A stretch of 64,000 bases of DNA, from positions 186,001-250,000 of the forward strand of contig JAEZTB010000042.1 of the NCBI GenBank assembly GCA_023443745.1, read 5' to 3'. The translations under genes were made by a program, and so were the position numbers. Position 1 is the stretch's first letter; the number at the start of each line of letters is the position of its first letter. The DNA is from Bacillota bacterium. GTDB taxonomy: Bacteria > Bacillota > Clostridia > DSM-8532. Below are positions 53,026 to 62,517 of this stretch, in pieces. Below the pieces are notes generated by a model that searched no databases, was not told the origin of the DNA, and worked only from the letters and a program-made list of their open reading frames with translations.

Positions 53026-53733
53026 TCATATGTTCGCTTGTTTCTTCATAAAGAGCTCAGCAAGCAACAAATCCTCAGAGGAGGTGAGCTTAATATTGCG
53101 GTAATCGCCTTCAAACATGGCGACGCTATAGCCGGCCCACTCTGCCAAACAAGCATCGTCGGTAGCTCTTATGCCGTTTTTATAGGCTAGATTGTAGGCT
53201 TCGAGGATAATATCCTTTTTAAAGGCTTGAGGGGTTTGGGCACTCCAAAGAAGGCTTCTGTCCGGTGTTGTACGAATGACGTTTTCTTCATCCACAATTT
53301 TGATGGTTTCCTTGACGGGCATGCCAGAGCAGGCTGCTCCATGTATATGAGCCTGACCAACGCTTCGTTCAATGAGATTGCGGTCAATAAAAGGTCTTGC
53401 TCCGTCGTGAATCAAGACCACATCGACATTCTCATCCAAGGCTTTTAGACCGTTATATACAGAATCTTGGCGATCCTCCCCACCAAAGACCGTCAATATT
53501 TCCATCTGATCTATGTAATTATGACACACCTGGGCCATAGCACTCTCGTCCTCGGGACTGATGACCAGAACAAGCCTATCAATAACCCCGGAATGCACAA
53601 AACTCTTAAGTGTCCAATCAATCACGGGTTTCCCACACAGAGATGTCAAGACCTTATTATAACCGAGCCCCATCCGGCTGCCTTTGCCTGCGGCTACAAT
53701 AATAGCGCCTACAACGCCTTTTTTATCTATCAT
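53026..53733 (-). CDS. ispD: 2-C-methyl-D-erythritol 4-phosphate cytidylyltransferase
   Basis: MEP-pathway enzyme that makes CDP-methylerythritol for isoprenoid synthesis. It is 235 residues with the nucleotide-binding AAGKGSRMG near residue 14, HDGARPF near 108, and TPQAFKKDII near 165, all diagnostic. No IspF domain is fused. It is third in a carD, PIN/TRAM, ispD run, the usual Firmicute order, with repeats between the genes. Confidence 0.96.
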   Translation of the reverse strand: MIDKKGVVGAIIVAAGKGSRMGLGYNKVLTSLCGKPVIDWTLKSFVHSGVIDRLVLVISPEDESAMAQVCHNYIDQMEILTVFGGEDRQDSVYNGLKALDENVDVVLIHDGARPFIDRNLIERSVGQAHIHGAACSGMPVKETIKIVDEENVIRTTPDRSLLWSAQTPQAFKKDIILEAYNLAYKNGIRATDDACLAEWAGYSVAMFEGDYRNIKLTSSEDLLLAELFMKKQANI

Positions 53734-53749
53734 AATTATTCCTCTTAAT

Positions 53750-53862
53750 TATTACGAAGTAACAAGCTTTGACCTACCCGTAACATATGCTTCGCTTATT
53801 ACGAAGTAACAAGGTTCCCGGGACCCGCAAGTAATCTTTGTTTGCGTAAGCAGGTGGGGTTC
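53750..53862 (+). repeat. Dispersed palindromic element, diverged copy 5
   Basis: Contains ATTACGAAGTAACAAG twice (at about 53750 and 53799), with GACCTACCCGTAAC and CCCGGGACCCG between and after. The ends match copy 4, but the central CGAAATC hairpin has been lost. It fills the spacer between ispD and the PIN/TRAM gene. Confidence 0.55.
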
Positions 53863-54936
53863 TTACTTTGCAAGTGACAAATGAATATTCTTAAACTTGG
53901 CGAAGACCATACGTCCGGCAGAAGTTTGAAGCACACTGGTCACGATAACGTCAATAAGCTGGCCTTTAAATTTACAAGCCGCTTCCACCACCACCATGGT
54001 GCCGTCATCCAAGTAGCCTACGCCCTGACCATTCTCCTTGCCTTCCTTGATAATCCGAATGGTCATTTCTTCACCCGAAACAGCCACAGGCTTCATTGAA
54101 TTAGCCAAATCATTAATATTCAGCACTTCTATGCTCCGAATGGCCGCGACCTTACCCAAATTATAATCGTTGGTTATGACTTTGGCACCCATCTCTTTTG
54201 CCCTGGATAAAAGCTGTTCATCTACCTCAACCTGGGGGTCCCTGTCCGATTTGTCAATAGTTATAGGAAATTTAGCATCACTCTTGAGCATATTCAGCAC
54301 ATCAAGCCCCCGTCTTCCCTTTGCCCTGACAATATCGTCGCCGGAGTCAGCTAAATGGCGAAGCTCTTCCAGCACAAAACCCGGCACCACAAGCTCCCCT
54401 TCCAAAAAGCCGGTTCGGCTTAAATCAAGAATCCGACCATCAATAATGACACTTGTGTCCAGAAGCTTATAGGCTGAGGGCACATTGTTTTTGCTCTTGC
54501 CTTTAATGCCGTCAAAGACATTATCATTCTTTTTAATCAAGGTGAAATAGACACCGCACATACCAAACATGATATTAATAATGATGGAAATAGCAACACC
54601 CACCACTTCTATCTTGACAAGAGGAATTGAAATAAGATTTGCTACAATAAGTCCTGCAATCAGCCCACATGCACCTATCATGAGCTCATACAGGGTAATC
54701 TTCTGAAGAGCTTGTTCAATTCTTTCAACGGAAGCGGTGGTCATGCGAATAATTTTCCCACCCACAATAAACATGAAAATCCCCAGAACAAGTGAGGCTA
54801 ATACAATAACCCCAATACCGGTAATGGTTGTGAGCTCTTCCTTCATGCCATTTTGGATCATTAAATAACGCACCAGCGTCATACCCGTTATGGCTCCGGT
54901 AATCCCAAACGCATATTTGAGTATTTTATCCAGCAT
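53863..54936 (-). CDS. PIN/TRAM-domain membrane protein (YacL type)
   Basis: 357 residues. Four membrane helices in the first 130 residues are followed by a PIN nuclease-like domain with acidic residues (LLDTSVIIDGRILDL near 155, VPGFVLEELRHL, RGLDVLNML, VITNDYNLGKV). A C-terminal TRAM domain has GKENGQGVGYLDDGTMVVVE and VIVTSVLQTSAGRMVFAK. GGGGAG precedes the ATG. The family is widely conserved beside carD/ispD in Firmicutes; RNase activity is predicted from the PIN fold but not shown here. Confidence 0.93.
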   Translation of the reverse strand: MLDKILKYAFGITGAITGMTLVRYLMIQNGMKEELTTITGIGVIVLASLVLGIFMFIVGGKIIRMTTASVERIEQALQKITLYELMIGACGLIAGLIVANLISIPLVKIEVVGVAISIIINIMFGMCGVYFTLIKKNDNVFDGIKGKSKNNVPSAYKLLDTSVIIDGRILDLSRTGFLEGELVVPGFVLEELRHLADSGDDIVRAKGRRGLDVLNMLKSDAKFPITIDKSDRDPQVEVDEQLLSRAKEMGAKVITNDYNLGKVAAIRSIEVLNINDLANSMKPVAVSGEEMTIRIIKEGKENGQGVGYLDDGTMVVVEAACKFKGQLIDVIVTSVLQTSAGRMVFAKFKNIHLSLAK

Positions 54937-54948
54937 GCTAACTCCCCT

Positions 54949-55032
54949 ATTACGAAGTAACAATGTTCTCGGGCACCCGTTCGAAATCTTTGATTTCGGT
55001 AACGCCTAAAGGTGACAGGTGAGGTTATTATA
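54949..55032 (+). repeat. Dispersed palindromic element, copy 4
   Basis: ATTACGAAGTAACAATG, then CACCCGTTCGAAATC, TTT loop, GATTTCGGTAACGCC, and AAAGGTGACAGGTGAGGTTATTATA. The GCCTAAAGGTGACAGGT block in the right arm is the reverse complement of a block found only in the left arm of copy 3. Confidence 0.78.
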
Positions 55033-55034
55033 AT

Positions 55035-55514
55035 TCAGGTGGTTATTCTTACATTAATCAGATCTTCGACATCCATGGGGTTCATGTTTTTAGCTAAGAC
55101 CAGCTCACTGATTAAGATTTGCTTGGCACTGTTGAGCATTTTACGTTCACCTGTTGAAAGGCCTTTGCTTCTCTCTCTCAAAATAAGGCTTTTGACAACG
55201 TCGGCTACCTCAAAAACATTGCCGCTTTTTATTTTTATCATGTTCTCTCTATATCTTTTATTCCAATTGGCCGACTGTTCGTTGGACTTTATTTCAAGAG
55301 ATTTGAAAACCTCATCGGCATCTTTCCTGTCAATAACATCCCGAATACCGATACAGCCAACATTGTTGATAGGGATCATGACCTTCATGTCCCCTACAGG
55401 CATCTTCATGACATAATAACGTTTCCGTTCGCCAAGAATTTCCCGTTCTTCAATAGATTCTATGACGCCCGCGCCATGCATAGGATAAACAATCTTATCC
55501 CCGATTCTGAACAT
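55035..55514 (-). CDS. carD: CarD/CdnL-family transcription regulator
   Basis: 159 residues starting MFRIGDKIVYPMHGAGVIES, with AAGGAG nine bases before the ATG. This is the RNA-polymerase-interacting Tudor-like domain of CarD/CdnL (CarD_TRCF), followed by the helical DNA-contacting domain (NWNKRYRENMIKIKSG, then LSTGERKMLNSAKQILISELV). The family stabilises open complexes at rRNA and other promoters. It is the first gene before the PIN/TRAM gene and ispD, so this group may respond to growth-related transcription. Confidence 0.93.
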   Translation of the reverse strand: MFRIGDKIVYPMHGAGVIESIEEREILGERKRYYVMKMPVGDMKVMIPINNVGCIGIRDVIDRKDADEVFKSLEIKSNEQSANWNKRYRENMIKIKSGNVFEVADVVKSLILRERSKGLSTGERKMLNSAKQILISELVLAKNMNPMDVEDLINVRITT

Positions 55515-55793
55515 AAATAACCGCTCCTTCTTAGCATACATAATCTCATTCACATTATCCTTTCATAACAGTGTTGTGTAGGGATAAAGCAAATGTATGT
55601 ATGAAAGCCGTGACGAGTATATGCCATGCTTTTTAAGGAGATTGTATAAACTCGCTCTACAAATCAGTATACACCACTGCAATTAAAAAGTCAAAGACGC
55701 TCCGCTGTAAGGGTCTATCCATGGGCATCCGGGAGCTTACGTTTGATTGCTATACCATATATTCCATAGTATAACCTAAAGATTGGAAAAAAA

Positions 55794-58700
55794 TCAGCCA
55801 TTTCCGGCAATTCGCCCCTTAAGTCTTTCAAAACTGGTGATAACATTCTGATAACGTTTTTCCATATCAGTTCTGGCTGAGTTGATACGTGCCTCAATAT
55901 CTTCGATGAATTCTTCCATCATTTCGATCATGGGCAGATAGAGATTGTTGCTTACAGCTATCCGTCTTAGCTCATCAAGGGCGTCCTGACAGGTCATGTC
56001 GGACCTCGAGCTCTTTTGCTCAATAATACGTGAGAAAACATCGGCCAAATTAAGCATGTTAGAACCATTAATAACATCTTTTCCCATGAGCATTCTTTTT
56101 TCAGAAGAGGTCTTCTCTCCGATAACACCGTTGAGCATATCCATAATGTCCACAAGATCGGCCTCACGCAATATGGCGCTGACCTGCTGAAGCGCTCCGC
56201 TCAGAAGTCTGTGTTCTTCCTCAGGTGAATTGAGCTGTTGGAGAACATCCTGATCCAGGCTCAGCATACCCAGATTATAGAGCAGAGAGGCAATGCGCAT
56301 TTTCTCCAGAAGATTCCAGTTCTGCTTGGACAACCGTGCCATTATTCCCACCGTAGTCTCCATGGTCCTTGCGTGAGAATAGCCAACATGCACCCTGAAG
56401 GTCACGGCATAGATAAAGGTACGTATGATGCTTTCAATTTCAGCCTTACCCAGCTTCAAAGAACCCATATAATTCAAAAGCTCATCCACATATTCACCGG
56501 ATACAAGGTCACTTAAAATGCCTTCATCACAAAGCACCTTTAAAACCGCCACATATTCGGCTTTATAATCACTCCCGGTTGTCCTATCCAAGATGCGTTC
56601 GCATAGATTTTCATAGGTACTGTTCTGAACAATATCCGACACTGCATCGGCAAGAGAAATGAGAAAGGCCTCATCAGGAACAGCGGTATTATTAAACTCG
56701 TCCCATATGGAATTATGCTTTTTATGATGATAGAGCACCGCCCGAGCATATTCGGGGAAGGGAAAAAACTCCTTGAGCATTAAATAAGCAAAGATACTGT
56801 GACCCGAAACCTCCTCGTTCTCACTGGCTCGCCACTTTTCGCACCCCGGGTAAAGTACGCCGATATCATGAAGCAGGGTCGTTATGATCAGCCCTCCCAG
56901 CCTTTCCCCTTCATATCCGAGACGCCTGGCCAGCTTCATGACCAAGAAGGCAGTAATGGCCGCGTTCTTCTCCAATTCCTCATCCACCAGTGCCAATGAT
57001 TTAAGTATGATGATAGTGGTTTGTTTCATGTTGATCTGATTATTCCGGCTGATGTTCCGAATGACCTCCTGAGCCTTTTCATCAGGTTCCAGGAGGCTCA
57101 CATTGGGCATTCCCGTATAATATCCCTGTGCATAATCAATGCCCATGCGGCATAATGTTTCCAGCTCATCTCGGGTTTCAACGCCTTCGGCCAAAACACG
57201 GGTTCCCCGATAGCGGGAATAGCTGATAATATCCTCCAGCATGTGCTGTTTCCTCAAATCATCACCAATGCCTCTGACCATTTCCCGATCAATCTTAATA
57301 ATGTCGGGTTCAAGGGCCAGCAGCGCTAAATGATTGGAATAACCGGAGCCGAAATCATCCAAGGCAAATTTTGCTCCCGCCTTGGTTACAATGGATTTAC
57401 GAAGATTTATTTCTTCGGGGTCCATCCGATTGCGCTCCACCACCTCGAATACGACCTTCATATGGCTGAAATAACGGTCGCGGATATCGTTGTAATCCCG
57501 TTCATCCAGGGTAGCATAGGGTGCGGTGTTGATGAAAAGATATTTATCCTTGTATTTCGAATGCCTCTCCATATAAGCATCAAGGGCATTATAGACCATC
57601 CTCTTTTCAAGAATGGCATAATGTCCCGAAGCCTCGGCGTCATCGATGAGTTCTACTATATTCCGGTAAATGGGATTGACAGGGCGGGATAAAGCTTCGA
57701 AGCCAAAGAGCTCTCCCGTCCTTAAGGATACAATGGGCTGGAATACTACACCTAGTTGGTTTCGATCAATGATATCCTTGATAAAGGTACGCCTGAGTGA
57801 AGCTCTTCTCGCTTCCTCAAACCTCTCCCTGTTAAATTCATTAGGGCTCATGGTAGGATCTCTGAGCGCCTCATGCTCGGCAAAAGAAGCATATTCGAGA
57901 AGCTCGGCAGGAGTTGCACCATCAATCCCCAGGACAGAATAGCCGATTGCTATAGGGAAGGTAACAGCAATACCGTCTACCTCGCCCACATATTTTTCGA
58001 TTTTACTGATGATGGAATGGGCACTCTTCCTGAAGGCACCCATATTGCGAACGCCTTTGACAAGCAGTAAAAAATCAGACCCCCACCATCTGAACGGAAT
58101 TTGATCGGTTTTCAGGAATTTTTTAAAGACATCGGCACATGCCCGGATATAGGTATTGCCGGCTACCATTCCAAACCGCTCCTGGAACTCCTGATAGCCT
58201 GTAAGCCCGATATAAACAAAAACAACCTTTTCATCCTCAACACATTCGGCAATAACTTTACCCGCTACCTCCGATAGTGCGTTCCGGTTATAGAAACCGG
58301 TCATATTGTCATGGATGGCACGATTTTTTTCAATGTTTCTCTCGAGCACCTCTCTTGTTATGTCAGTTATGGCCCCGGTAATGCGCATTTCATCTTGACT
58401 TACCCGACCCCAGAATTTCAGCCAACGCTGTGTCGTATTTTTTTCTGATACACTGCATTCAAAATTAAGGGGAATGTCCTCCCGGATGCATTTTTCCACC
58501 TGCTTCATAAAATCACTATGGCTCATACTGAAGCCATAATCTTCAAAAAGGCTCTGACTGGTTATTTCATTGACTGCAGTGCCATTCTTGAGAGTGGTGA
58601 CCATACCGGACAGAAAGACAAAGACAGAGCTCTCAATCTCATATTCAAAAAAATCAAATTTAAAGTCTGCTTCGCTTAAGGTTCGCATCTGTCTGTAGAA

Positions 58701-59135
58701 TTCTGAAATGTTCTCAGACAGACGTTCATTTCTTTGCATCTCAGCTTTCAATCTGATGCTTTTCTCATTGAGACTGTCAAGAGAATGGTTTAATACTGCT
58801 GTGATTGACTGAATATTCGGCTCTTTGACTTGCTCTGTCAATAGCGATGCAGCAATTTCACCATCGACATGGGATAAGGATTGTGCGAGCTCTGAAATAG
58901 CATCAACACTACGCTTGGATATGATATATTGGTAAACGGAACTGATAATAAACACAAAAGTTAAAAAAGCCAGCAGAGCCTTAAGGACTTCAGAATTTTG
59001 AAAAGAATGGACCTTGCCATCCCAGACTAACAAAATTAGTGCAATTAAAAGAACCCCAATAAAGGAGATTAAACTGGTAAGCCAATTGAGATAACGGAAT
59101 TTGATTGTCTTCTTTGTCTTTTGTAAAAATTCCAT
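55794..59135 (-). CDS. Large cyclic-di-GMP signalling protein (degenerate GGDEF, EAL, two HD modules)
   Basis: 1113 residues. Two membrane helices (about 17-37 and 48-68) are followed by a PAS-like region (about 190-270) and a GGDEF domain whose active site reads RWWGSDFLLLV near residue 350, so cyclase activity is unlikely. An EAL domain follows with FGFEALSR near 473, ALDDFGSGYSN near 592 and EGVET, which keeps the catalytic residues for c-di-GMP hydrolysis. A first HD module has LLHDIG near 753 and YHHKKHN. A second HD-like module has LLYNLG near 950 in place of HD. GGGAGG precedes the ATG. A palindrome overlaps this ribosome site. The combination implies a multi-input phosphodiesterase or nucleotide sensor. 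Confidence 0.9.
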   Translation of the reverse strand: MEFLQKTKKTIKFRYLNWLTSLISFIGVLLIALILLVWDGKVHSFQNSEVLKALLAFLTFVFIISSVYQYIISKRSVDAISELAQSLSHVDGEIAASLLTEQVKEPNIQSITAVLNHSLDSLNEKSIRLKAEMQRNERLSENISEFYRQMRTLSEADFKFDFFEYEIESSVFVFLSGMVTTLKNGTAVNEITSQSLFEDYGFSMSHSDFMKQVEKCIREDIPLNFECSVSEKNTTQRWLKFWGRVSQDEMRITGAITDITREVLERNIEKNRAIHDNMTGFYNRNALSEVAGKVIAECVEDEKVVFVYIGLTGYQEFQERFGMVAGNTYIRACADVFKKFLKTDQIPFRWWGSDFLLLVKGVRNMGAFRKSAHSIISKIEKYVGEVDGIAVTFPIAIGYSVLGIDGATPAELLEYASFAEHEALRDPTMSPNEFNRERFEEARRASLRRTFIKDIIDRNQLGVVFQPIVSLRTGELFGFEALSRPVNPIYRNIVELIDDAEASGHYAILEKRMVYNALDAYMERHSKYKDKYLFINTAPYATLDERDYNDIRDRYFSHMKVVFEVVERNRMDPEEINLRKSIVTKAGAKFALDDFGSGYSNHLALLALEPDIIKIDREMVRGIGDDLRKQHMLEDIISYSRYRGTRVLAEGVETRDELETLCRMGIDYAQGYYTGMPNVSLLEPDEKAQEVIRNISRNNQINMKQTTIIILKSLALVDEELEKNAAITAFLVMKLARRLGYEGERLGGLIITTLLHDIGVLYPGCEKWRASENEEVSGHSIFAYLMLKEFFPFPEYARAVLYHHKKHNSIWDEFNNTAVPDEAFLISLADAVSDIVQNSTYENLCERILDRTTGSDYKAEYVAVLKVLCDEGILSDLVSGEYVDELLNYMGSLKLGKAEIESIIRTFIYAVTFRVHVGYSHARTMETTVGIMARLSKQNWNLLEKMRIASLLYNLGMLSLDQDVLQQLNSPEEEHRLLSGALQQVSAILREADLVDIMDMLNGVIGEKTSSEKRMLMGKDVINGSNMLNLADVFSRIIEQKSSRSDMTCQDALDELRRIAVSNNLYLPMIEMMEEFIEDIEARINSARTDMEKRYQNVITSFERLKGRIAGNG

Positions 59136-59149
59136 TTCTACCTAACCTC

Positions 59150-59195
59150 CCGGAAAAAAATATTTTCCGGTTTTAAATCAAATCATTATCCAATG
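59150..59195 (-). promoter_or_regulatory. Hairpins in the leader of the GGDEF/EAL/HD gene
   Basis: CCGGAAAAAAATATTTTCCGG (59150-59170) is a palindrome whose end is adjacent to the ribosome site. AAATCATT/AATGATTT (59177-59195) is another. The promoter is TTGCAA (59255-59260), 18 bp, TATATT (59231-59236). The pair could control translation or bind a regulator. Confidence 0.45.
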
Positions 59196-59398
59196 ATTTT
59201 ATCGGTTAACCTACCCTATAGCATTAGTAGAATATACCTGTTTTTTAATGTAAATTGCAACTTATGGATACAAAATCCAGTAGCAGTGTTCTTCCAATTA
59301 TCCCCTGCATGACTTAGAATAGTATTGACAGACATAGTCTCTTTCAAGAAGGGTATGCTGGCTATGAGAGAGAAAACAATTTAAAAGAGGTGTCACAG

Positions 59399-59815
59399 AT
59401 GAAATCTTATAGAAAAGAGCTTAAGATTAATATGCCCACAAGAAGGGGTTATTTGAATATCACGCCTGAAGTAGAGAGATGCCTTCATGAAAGCGGAATC
59501 CAAGAGGGACTAATTTTGGTCAACGCCATGAATATTACAGCCAGCGTTTTTATAAATGACGATGAAGGCGGACTCCATGCCGACTTTGAACGGTGGCTTG
59601 AGAAGCTGGCCCCTGAAAAGCCTCACTCCCAATATGCCCATAATGGATTTGAAGATAATGCCGACGCACACCTGAAGCGTCAGCTTATGGGTCGCGAAGC
59701 GGTGGTGGCCATTACCAAGGGACAGTTGGATTTTGGAACCTGGGAACAAATTTTTTACGGTGAATACGATGGAAAGCGGGAAAAACGCGTATTAATAAAA
59801 ATCATTGGTGATTAA
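59399..59815 (+). CDS. YjbQ/UPF0047-family protein
   Basis: 138 residues starting MKSYRKELKINMPTRRG behind AGAGGTG. It has the conserved pattern GLILVNAMNITASVFINDDEGGLHADFERWLEKLAP and QLMGREAVVAITKGQLDFGTWEQIFYGEYDG, which matches the small UPF0047 family with reported thiamine-phosphate-synthase-like side activity. The true role is uncertain. It is followed 24 nt later by corA on the same strand. Confidence 0.9.
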   Translation: MKSYRKELKINMPTRRGYLNITPEVERCLHESGIQEGLILVNAMNITASVFINDDEGGLHADFERWLEKLAPEKPHSQYAHNGFEDNADAHLKRQLMGREAVVAITKGQLDFGTWEQIFYGEYDGKREKRVLIKIIGD

Positions 59816-59839
59816 CCCGATGAGAAAGCGGTATGTAAA

Positions 59840-60916
59840 ATGGGGCGCAATAACGTAAAAAAAAGATCTACAAAAGCGGGCCTTCCACCCGGAAGTCTGG
59901 TGCATATTGGGAGGGTTTATAGGGAAAAGACCAATGTGTCGGTTTTCAACTATGACGAAAACACTTATAAGGAGCGCATTGCCACAAGCCTCAATGATTG
60001 TGTGGCTTTCCACAGTCCTGAAACCGTAACCTGGATCAATATAGACGGCATCCAGGATCTGAGTCTGTTAGAGTTTCTCGGTGAGCGTTTCGGACTTCAT
60101 CCCCTGGTGCTGGAGGATATTGCGAATACCAATCAACGCCCTAAAATAGAGGACTATGAGGATTACCTTTATGTTGTTCTGCGCATGCTCTATTTCAGCG
60201 AAGAAAAAAACGAGCTTATAGGCGAACAGGTAAGCCTCATAGTGGGTAAGGATTATGTACTGTCCATCCAGGAAGGCGACGAAAAGCACTATGACGTTTT
60301 TGAAAGCGTCCGTGATCGTATTCGGAATGGAATAGGAAAAATCCGTAAGTCAGGTCCGGATTTCCTTATGTATACCCTCATTGATGCCATGGTAGACAGT
60401 TATTTTGTTGTTCTCGAAGGGCTTGATGAAAGAATTGAGGCAGCTGAGGACCTTTTAGCAACCGGCGGCAAGGATGATGTTCTTCAACTTATTCAGGGGC
60501 TTAAGCGAGAAGCCCTGACCCTCCATAAAGCCATATGGCCCCTTCGGGAGGTTTCCAGCTGGCTTTTACGGGAGGAAGTTTCCCTTGTCAAAACTACAAC
60601 CCAAGTCTACCTCAGAGATGTATACGATCATGTTGTTCAGTTAATGGACACCACCGAGACGATTCGAGATATTCTGTCGGGTATGCTGGATATCTATCTT
60701 TCAACCTTGAGTAATAAGCTCAATGAAGTGATGAAGGTTTTAACTATTATCTCCACAGTTTTTATGCCCTTGACCTTTATTGCGGGTGTATACGGCATGA
60801 ATTTCCGGTTCATGCCAGAGCTTCAATCACCCTTGGCCTATCCATTGGTATGGGTGGTCATGATTACCATTGCCGTGCTGATGCTGAGGTATTTTAAGAA
60901 AAAGAAATGGATTTAG
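59840..60916 (+). CDS. corA: CorA-type magnesium/cobalt transporter
   Basis: 358 residues. The large cytoplasmic N-domain is followed by a long helix and two C-terminal membrane spans with the selectivity motif YGMNF near residue 315 (GVYGMNFRFMPE) and a basic tail. The GMN motif is intact. The ribosome site is weak, so the start at MGRNNVKKRS is less certain than the rest. It forms a homopentameric Mg2+ channel in the family. Confidence 0.94.
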   Translation: MGRNNVKKRSTKAGLPPGSLVHIGRVYREKTNVSVFNYDENTYKERIATSLNDCVAFHSPETVTWINIDGIQDLSLLEFLGERFGLHPLVLEDIANTNQRPKIEDYEDYLYVVLRMLYFSEEKNELIGEQVSLIVGKDYVLSIQEGDEKHYDVFESVRDRIRNGIGKIRKSGPDFLMYTLIDAMVDSYFVVLEGLDERIEAAEDLLATGGKDDVLQLIQGLKREALTLHKAIWPLREVSSWLLREEVSLVKTTTQVYLRDVYDHVVQLMDTTETIRDILSGMLDIYLSTLSNKLNEVMKVLTIISTVFMPLTFIAGVYGMNFRFMPELQSPLAYPLVWVVMITIAVLMLRYFKKKKWI

Positions 60917-60976
60917 CAAGGCAGGTCAAGAATGTCTCAAGCACTCTGTGCTATCCTCTTGATGAGAGGTGAGAAC

Positions 60977-61885
60977 ATGGAAAATTGGGAAAAAATAAAT
61001 GCGGTTCAACGGATGCAGAATTTTATTGAAGAACATATCACTGAGCCCATTACGCTTCGCATGCTAGCCGATGCCGCAGGGTATTCGCCATGGCACTCGG
61101 CCAGAATCTTCAAAGCGTTAACGGGTAAAGCCCCCTTTGAATACATCCGAGCCTTACGGTTATCTCGAGCAGCTGTGAAGCTTAGGAATGAAGGGGCAAA
61201 AATCATTGATGTAGCCTTTGACTTTGTTTTCGGCTCCCACGAGGGGTTTACCCGGGCATTCTCCAAAGAATTCGGAATAACTCCTCAGAGCTTTTGCAAG
61301 AATTCTCCGACCCTGAGGCTTTTTCTTCCCCAACACATCCATGACTATTACCTGAGATTACAAAAAGGAGTGGATTGCACCATGAAAAAATCAAACCCAA
61401 ACACTGTTTTTGTCCAGGTGGTTGACCGCCCTACAAGGAAACTGATACTCAAACGCGGCATTAAAGCACCACATTATTTTGAATATTGTGAAGAAGTCGG
61501 CTGCGAGGTATGGAATATCCTTTCGGGTATTAAAGAAGCTCTCTATGAGCCCATTGGCATGTGGCTTCCGGAGAATTTACAAAAACCCGGCACATCCGTT
61601 TATGCTCAGGGCGTGGAAGTACCCGCAGATTATAAAGGCGAGCCCCCTCAGGGCTATGAGATCATTGATCTCCCGGCTTGCAAAATGATGGTCTTTCAGG
61701 GACAGCCTTATGATGAAGAAAAGTATGGCGAGGCCATTGAAGAGCTCTGGGAGGTCATGAAAAACTATAATCCCGAGATTTACGGTTTCAAATGGGCCGA
61801 TGAGGACGGGCCTCGATTCCAGCTTGCTCCTATGGGGTATAGAGGCTATATTGAGGCCAGGCCGGTAAGGCAGTTGAATTTATAA
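60977..61885 (+). CDS. AraC-family regulator with GyrI-like effector domain
   Basis: 302 residues starting MENWEKINAVQRMQ behind GAGGTGAGAAC. The first 105 residues hold two helix-turn-helix modules of AraC (LRMLADAAGYSPWHSARIFKALTG and VAFDFVFGSHEGFTRAFSKEFGITPQSF). The rest is an AraC effector-binding/GyrI-like fold with PTRKLILKRG, YAQGVEVPADYKGEPPQGYEI and the end FQLAPMGYRGYIEA. Such proteins (Rob/SoxS-like in pairs with drug binding) often answer to toxic or amphipathic compounds. Its target is not shown; corA or its own gene are candidates by proximity. Confidence 0.9.
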   Translation: MENWEKINAVQRMQNFIEEHITEPITLRMLADAAGYSPWHSARIFKALTGKAPFEYIRALRLSRAAVKLRNEGAKIIDVAFDFVFGSHEGFTRAFSKEFGITPQSFCKNSPTLRLFLPQHIHDYYLRLQKGVDCTMKKSNPNTVFVQVVDRPTRKLILKRGIKAPHYFEYCEEVGCEVWNILSGIKEALYEPIGMWLPENLQKPGTSVYAQGVEVPADYKGEPPQGYEIIDLPACKMMVFQGQPYDEEKYGEAIEELWEVMKNYNPEIYGFKWADEDGPRFQLAPMGYRGYIEARPVRQLNL

Positions 61886-61935
61886 GTCTTTAGGAAATTG
61901 ATAATTGTTGATACTCGCAAGCCAATATTATCAAG

Positions 61936-61974
61936 CAGGAGAGCTCCGTCAGGGGGCTCTCCTGAACAAATTTT
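61936..61974 (+). terminator. Hairpin after the AraC-type gene
   Basis: A perfect CAGGAGAGC/GCTCTCCTG stem with a TTTTAT stretch shortly after; the T-run is weak. Confidence 0.55.
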
Positions 61975-62022
61975 ATATAGTTTTATACCTTTTTATACTG
62001 TTTGGATTTTAAGAGGTTAATC

Positions 62023-62517
62023 ATGAGAAACATTATACTTATCGGAATGCCTGCAGTCGGCAAAAGCACTTTAGGCGTTATTCTCGCCAAAGCATTGGGG
62101 TTTCAGTTTGTAGATACGGATTTGCTCATACAAAAATCCCAGGGAAGGCTGCTTCAGGATATTATCGATCACGACGGAATTGATGGCTTTACTCAAATTG
62201 AAGAGAAGGTCATATCTGATTTGGAATTAGCAGGCTGCGTCATTGCCACAGGCGGAAGCGTCATTTATTCTGAGAAGGCCATGGATCACTTGAAAAAGAT
62301 GGGGCATGTCATTTATTTGCATGTCACCTGTGAAGAAATTGAAAAGCGGCTTAAAAATATTACTACCAGAGGTATCGTCATGAGAAAGGGGTCTACGCTG
62401 AAAGATGTATATGATAAAAGGGTGCCCCTATATAAAAAATATGCCGAAACCGAGATAAATTGTTCCGGTAAAGATATGGAGCAGTGTGTCAACGCAATAT
62501 TAGTACATATTTCGTAA
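62023..62517 (+). CDS. aroK: Shikimate kinase
   Basis: Phosphorylates shikimate at position 3 in aromatic amino-acid synthesis. It is 164 residues starting MRNIILIGMPAVGKST behind AAGAGGT. It has P-loop GMPAVGKST, the DTDLLIQ shikimate-binding stretch, GGSVIYSEKA in place of the usual GGG motif, and the LID/adenine region TTRGIVMRKG. Length is typical. No other aro gene is adjacent. Confidence 0.92.
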   Translation: MRNIILIGMPAVGKSTLGVILAKALGFQFVDTDLLIQKSQGRLLQDIIDHDGIDGFTQIEEKVISDLELAGCVIATGGSVIYSEKAMDHLKKMGHVIYLHVTCEEIEKRLKNITTRGIVMRKGSTLKDVYDKRVPLYKKYAETEINCSGKDMEQCVNAILVHIS

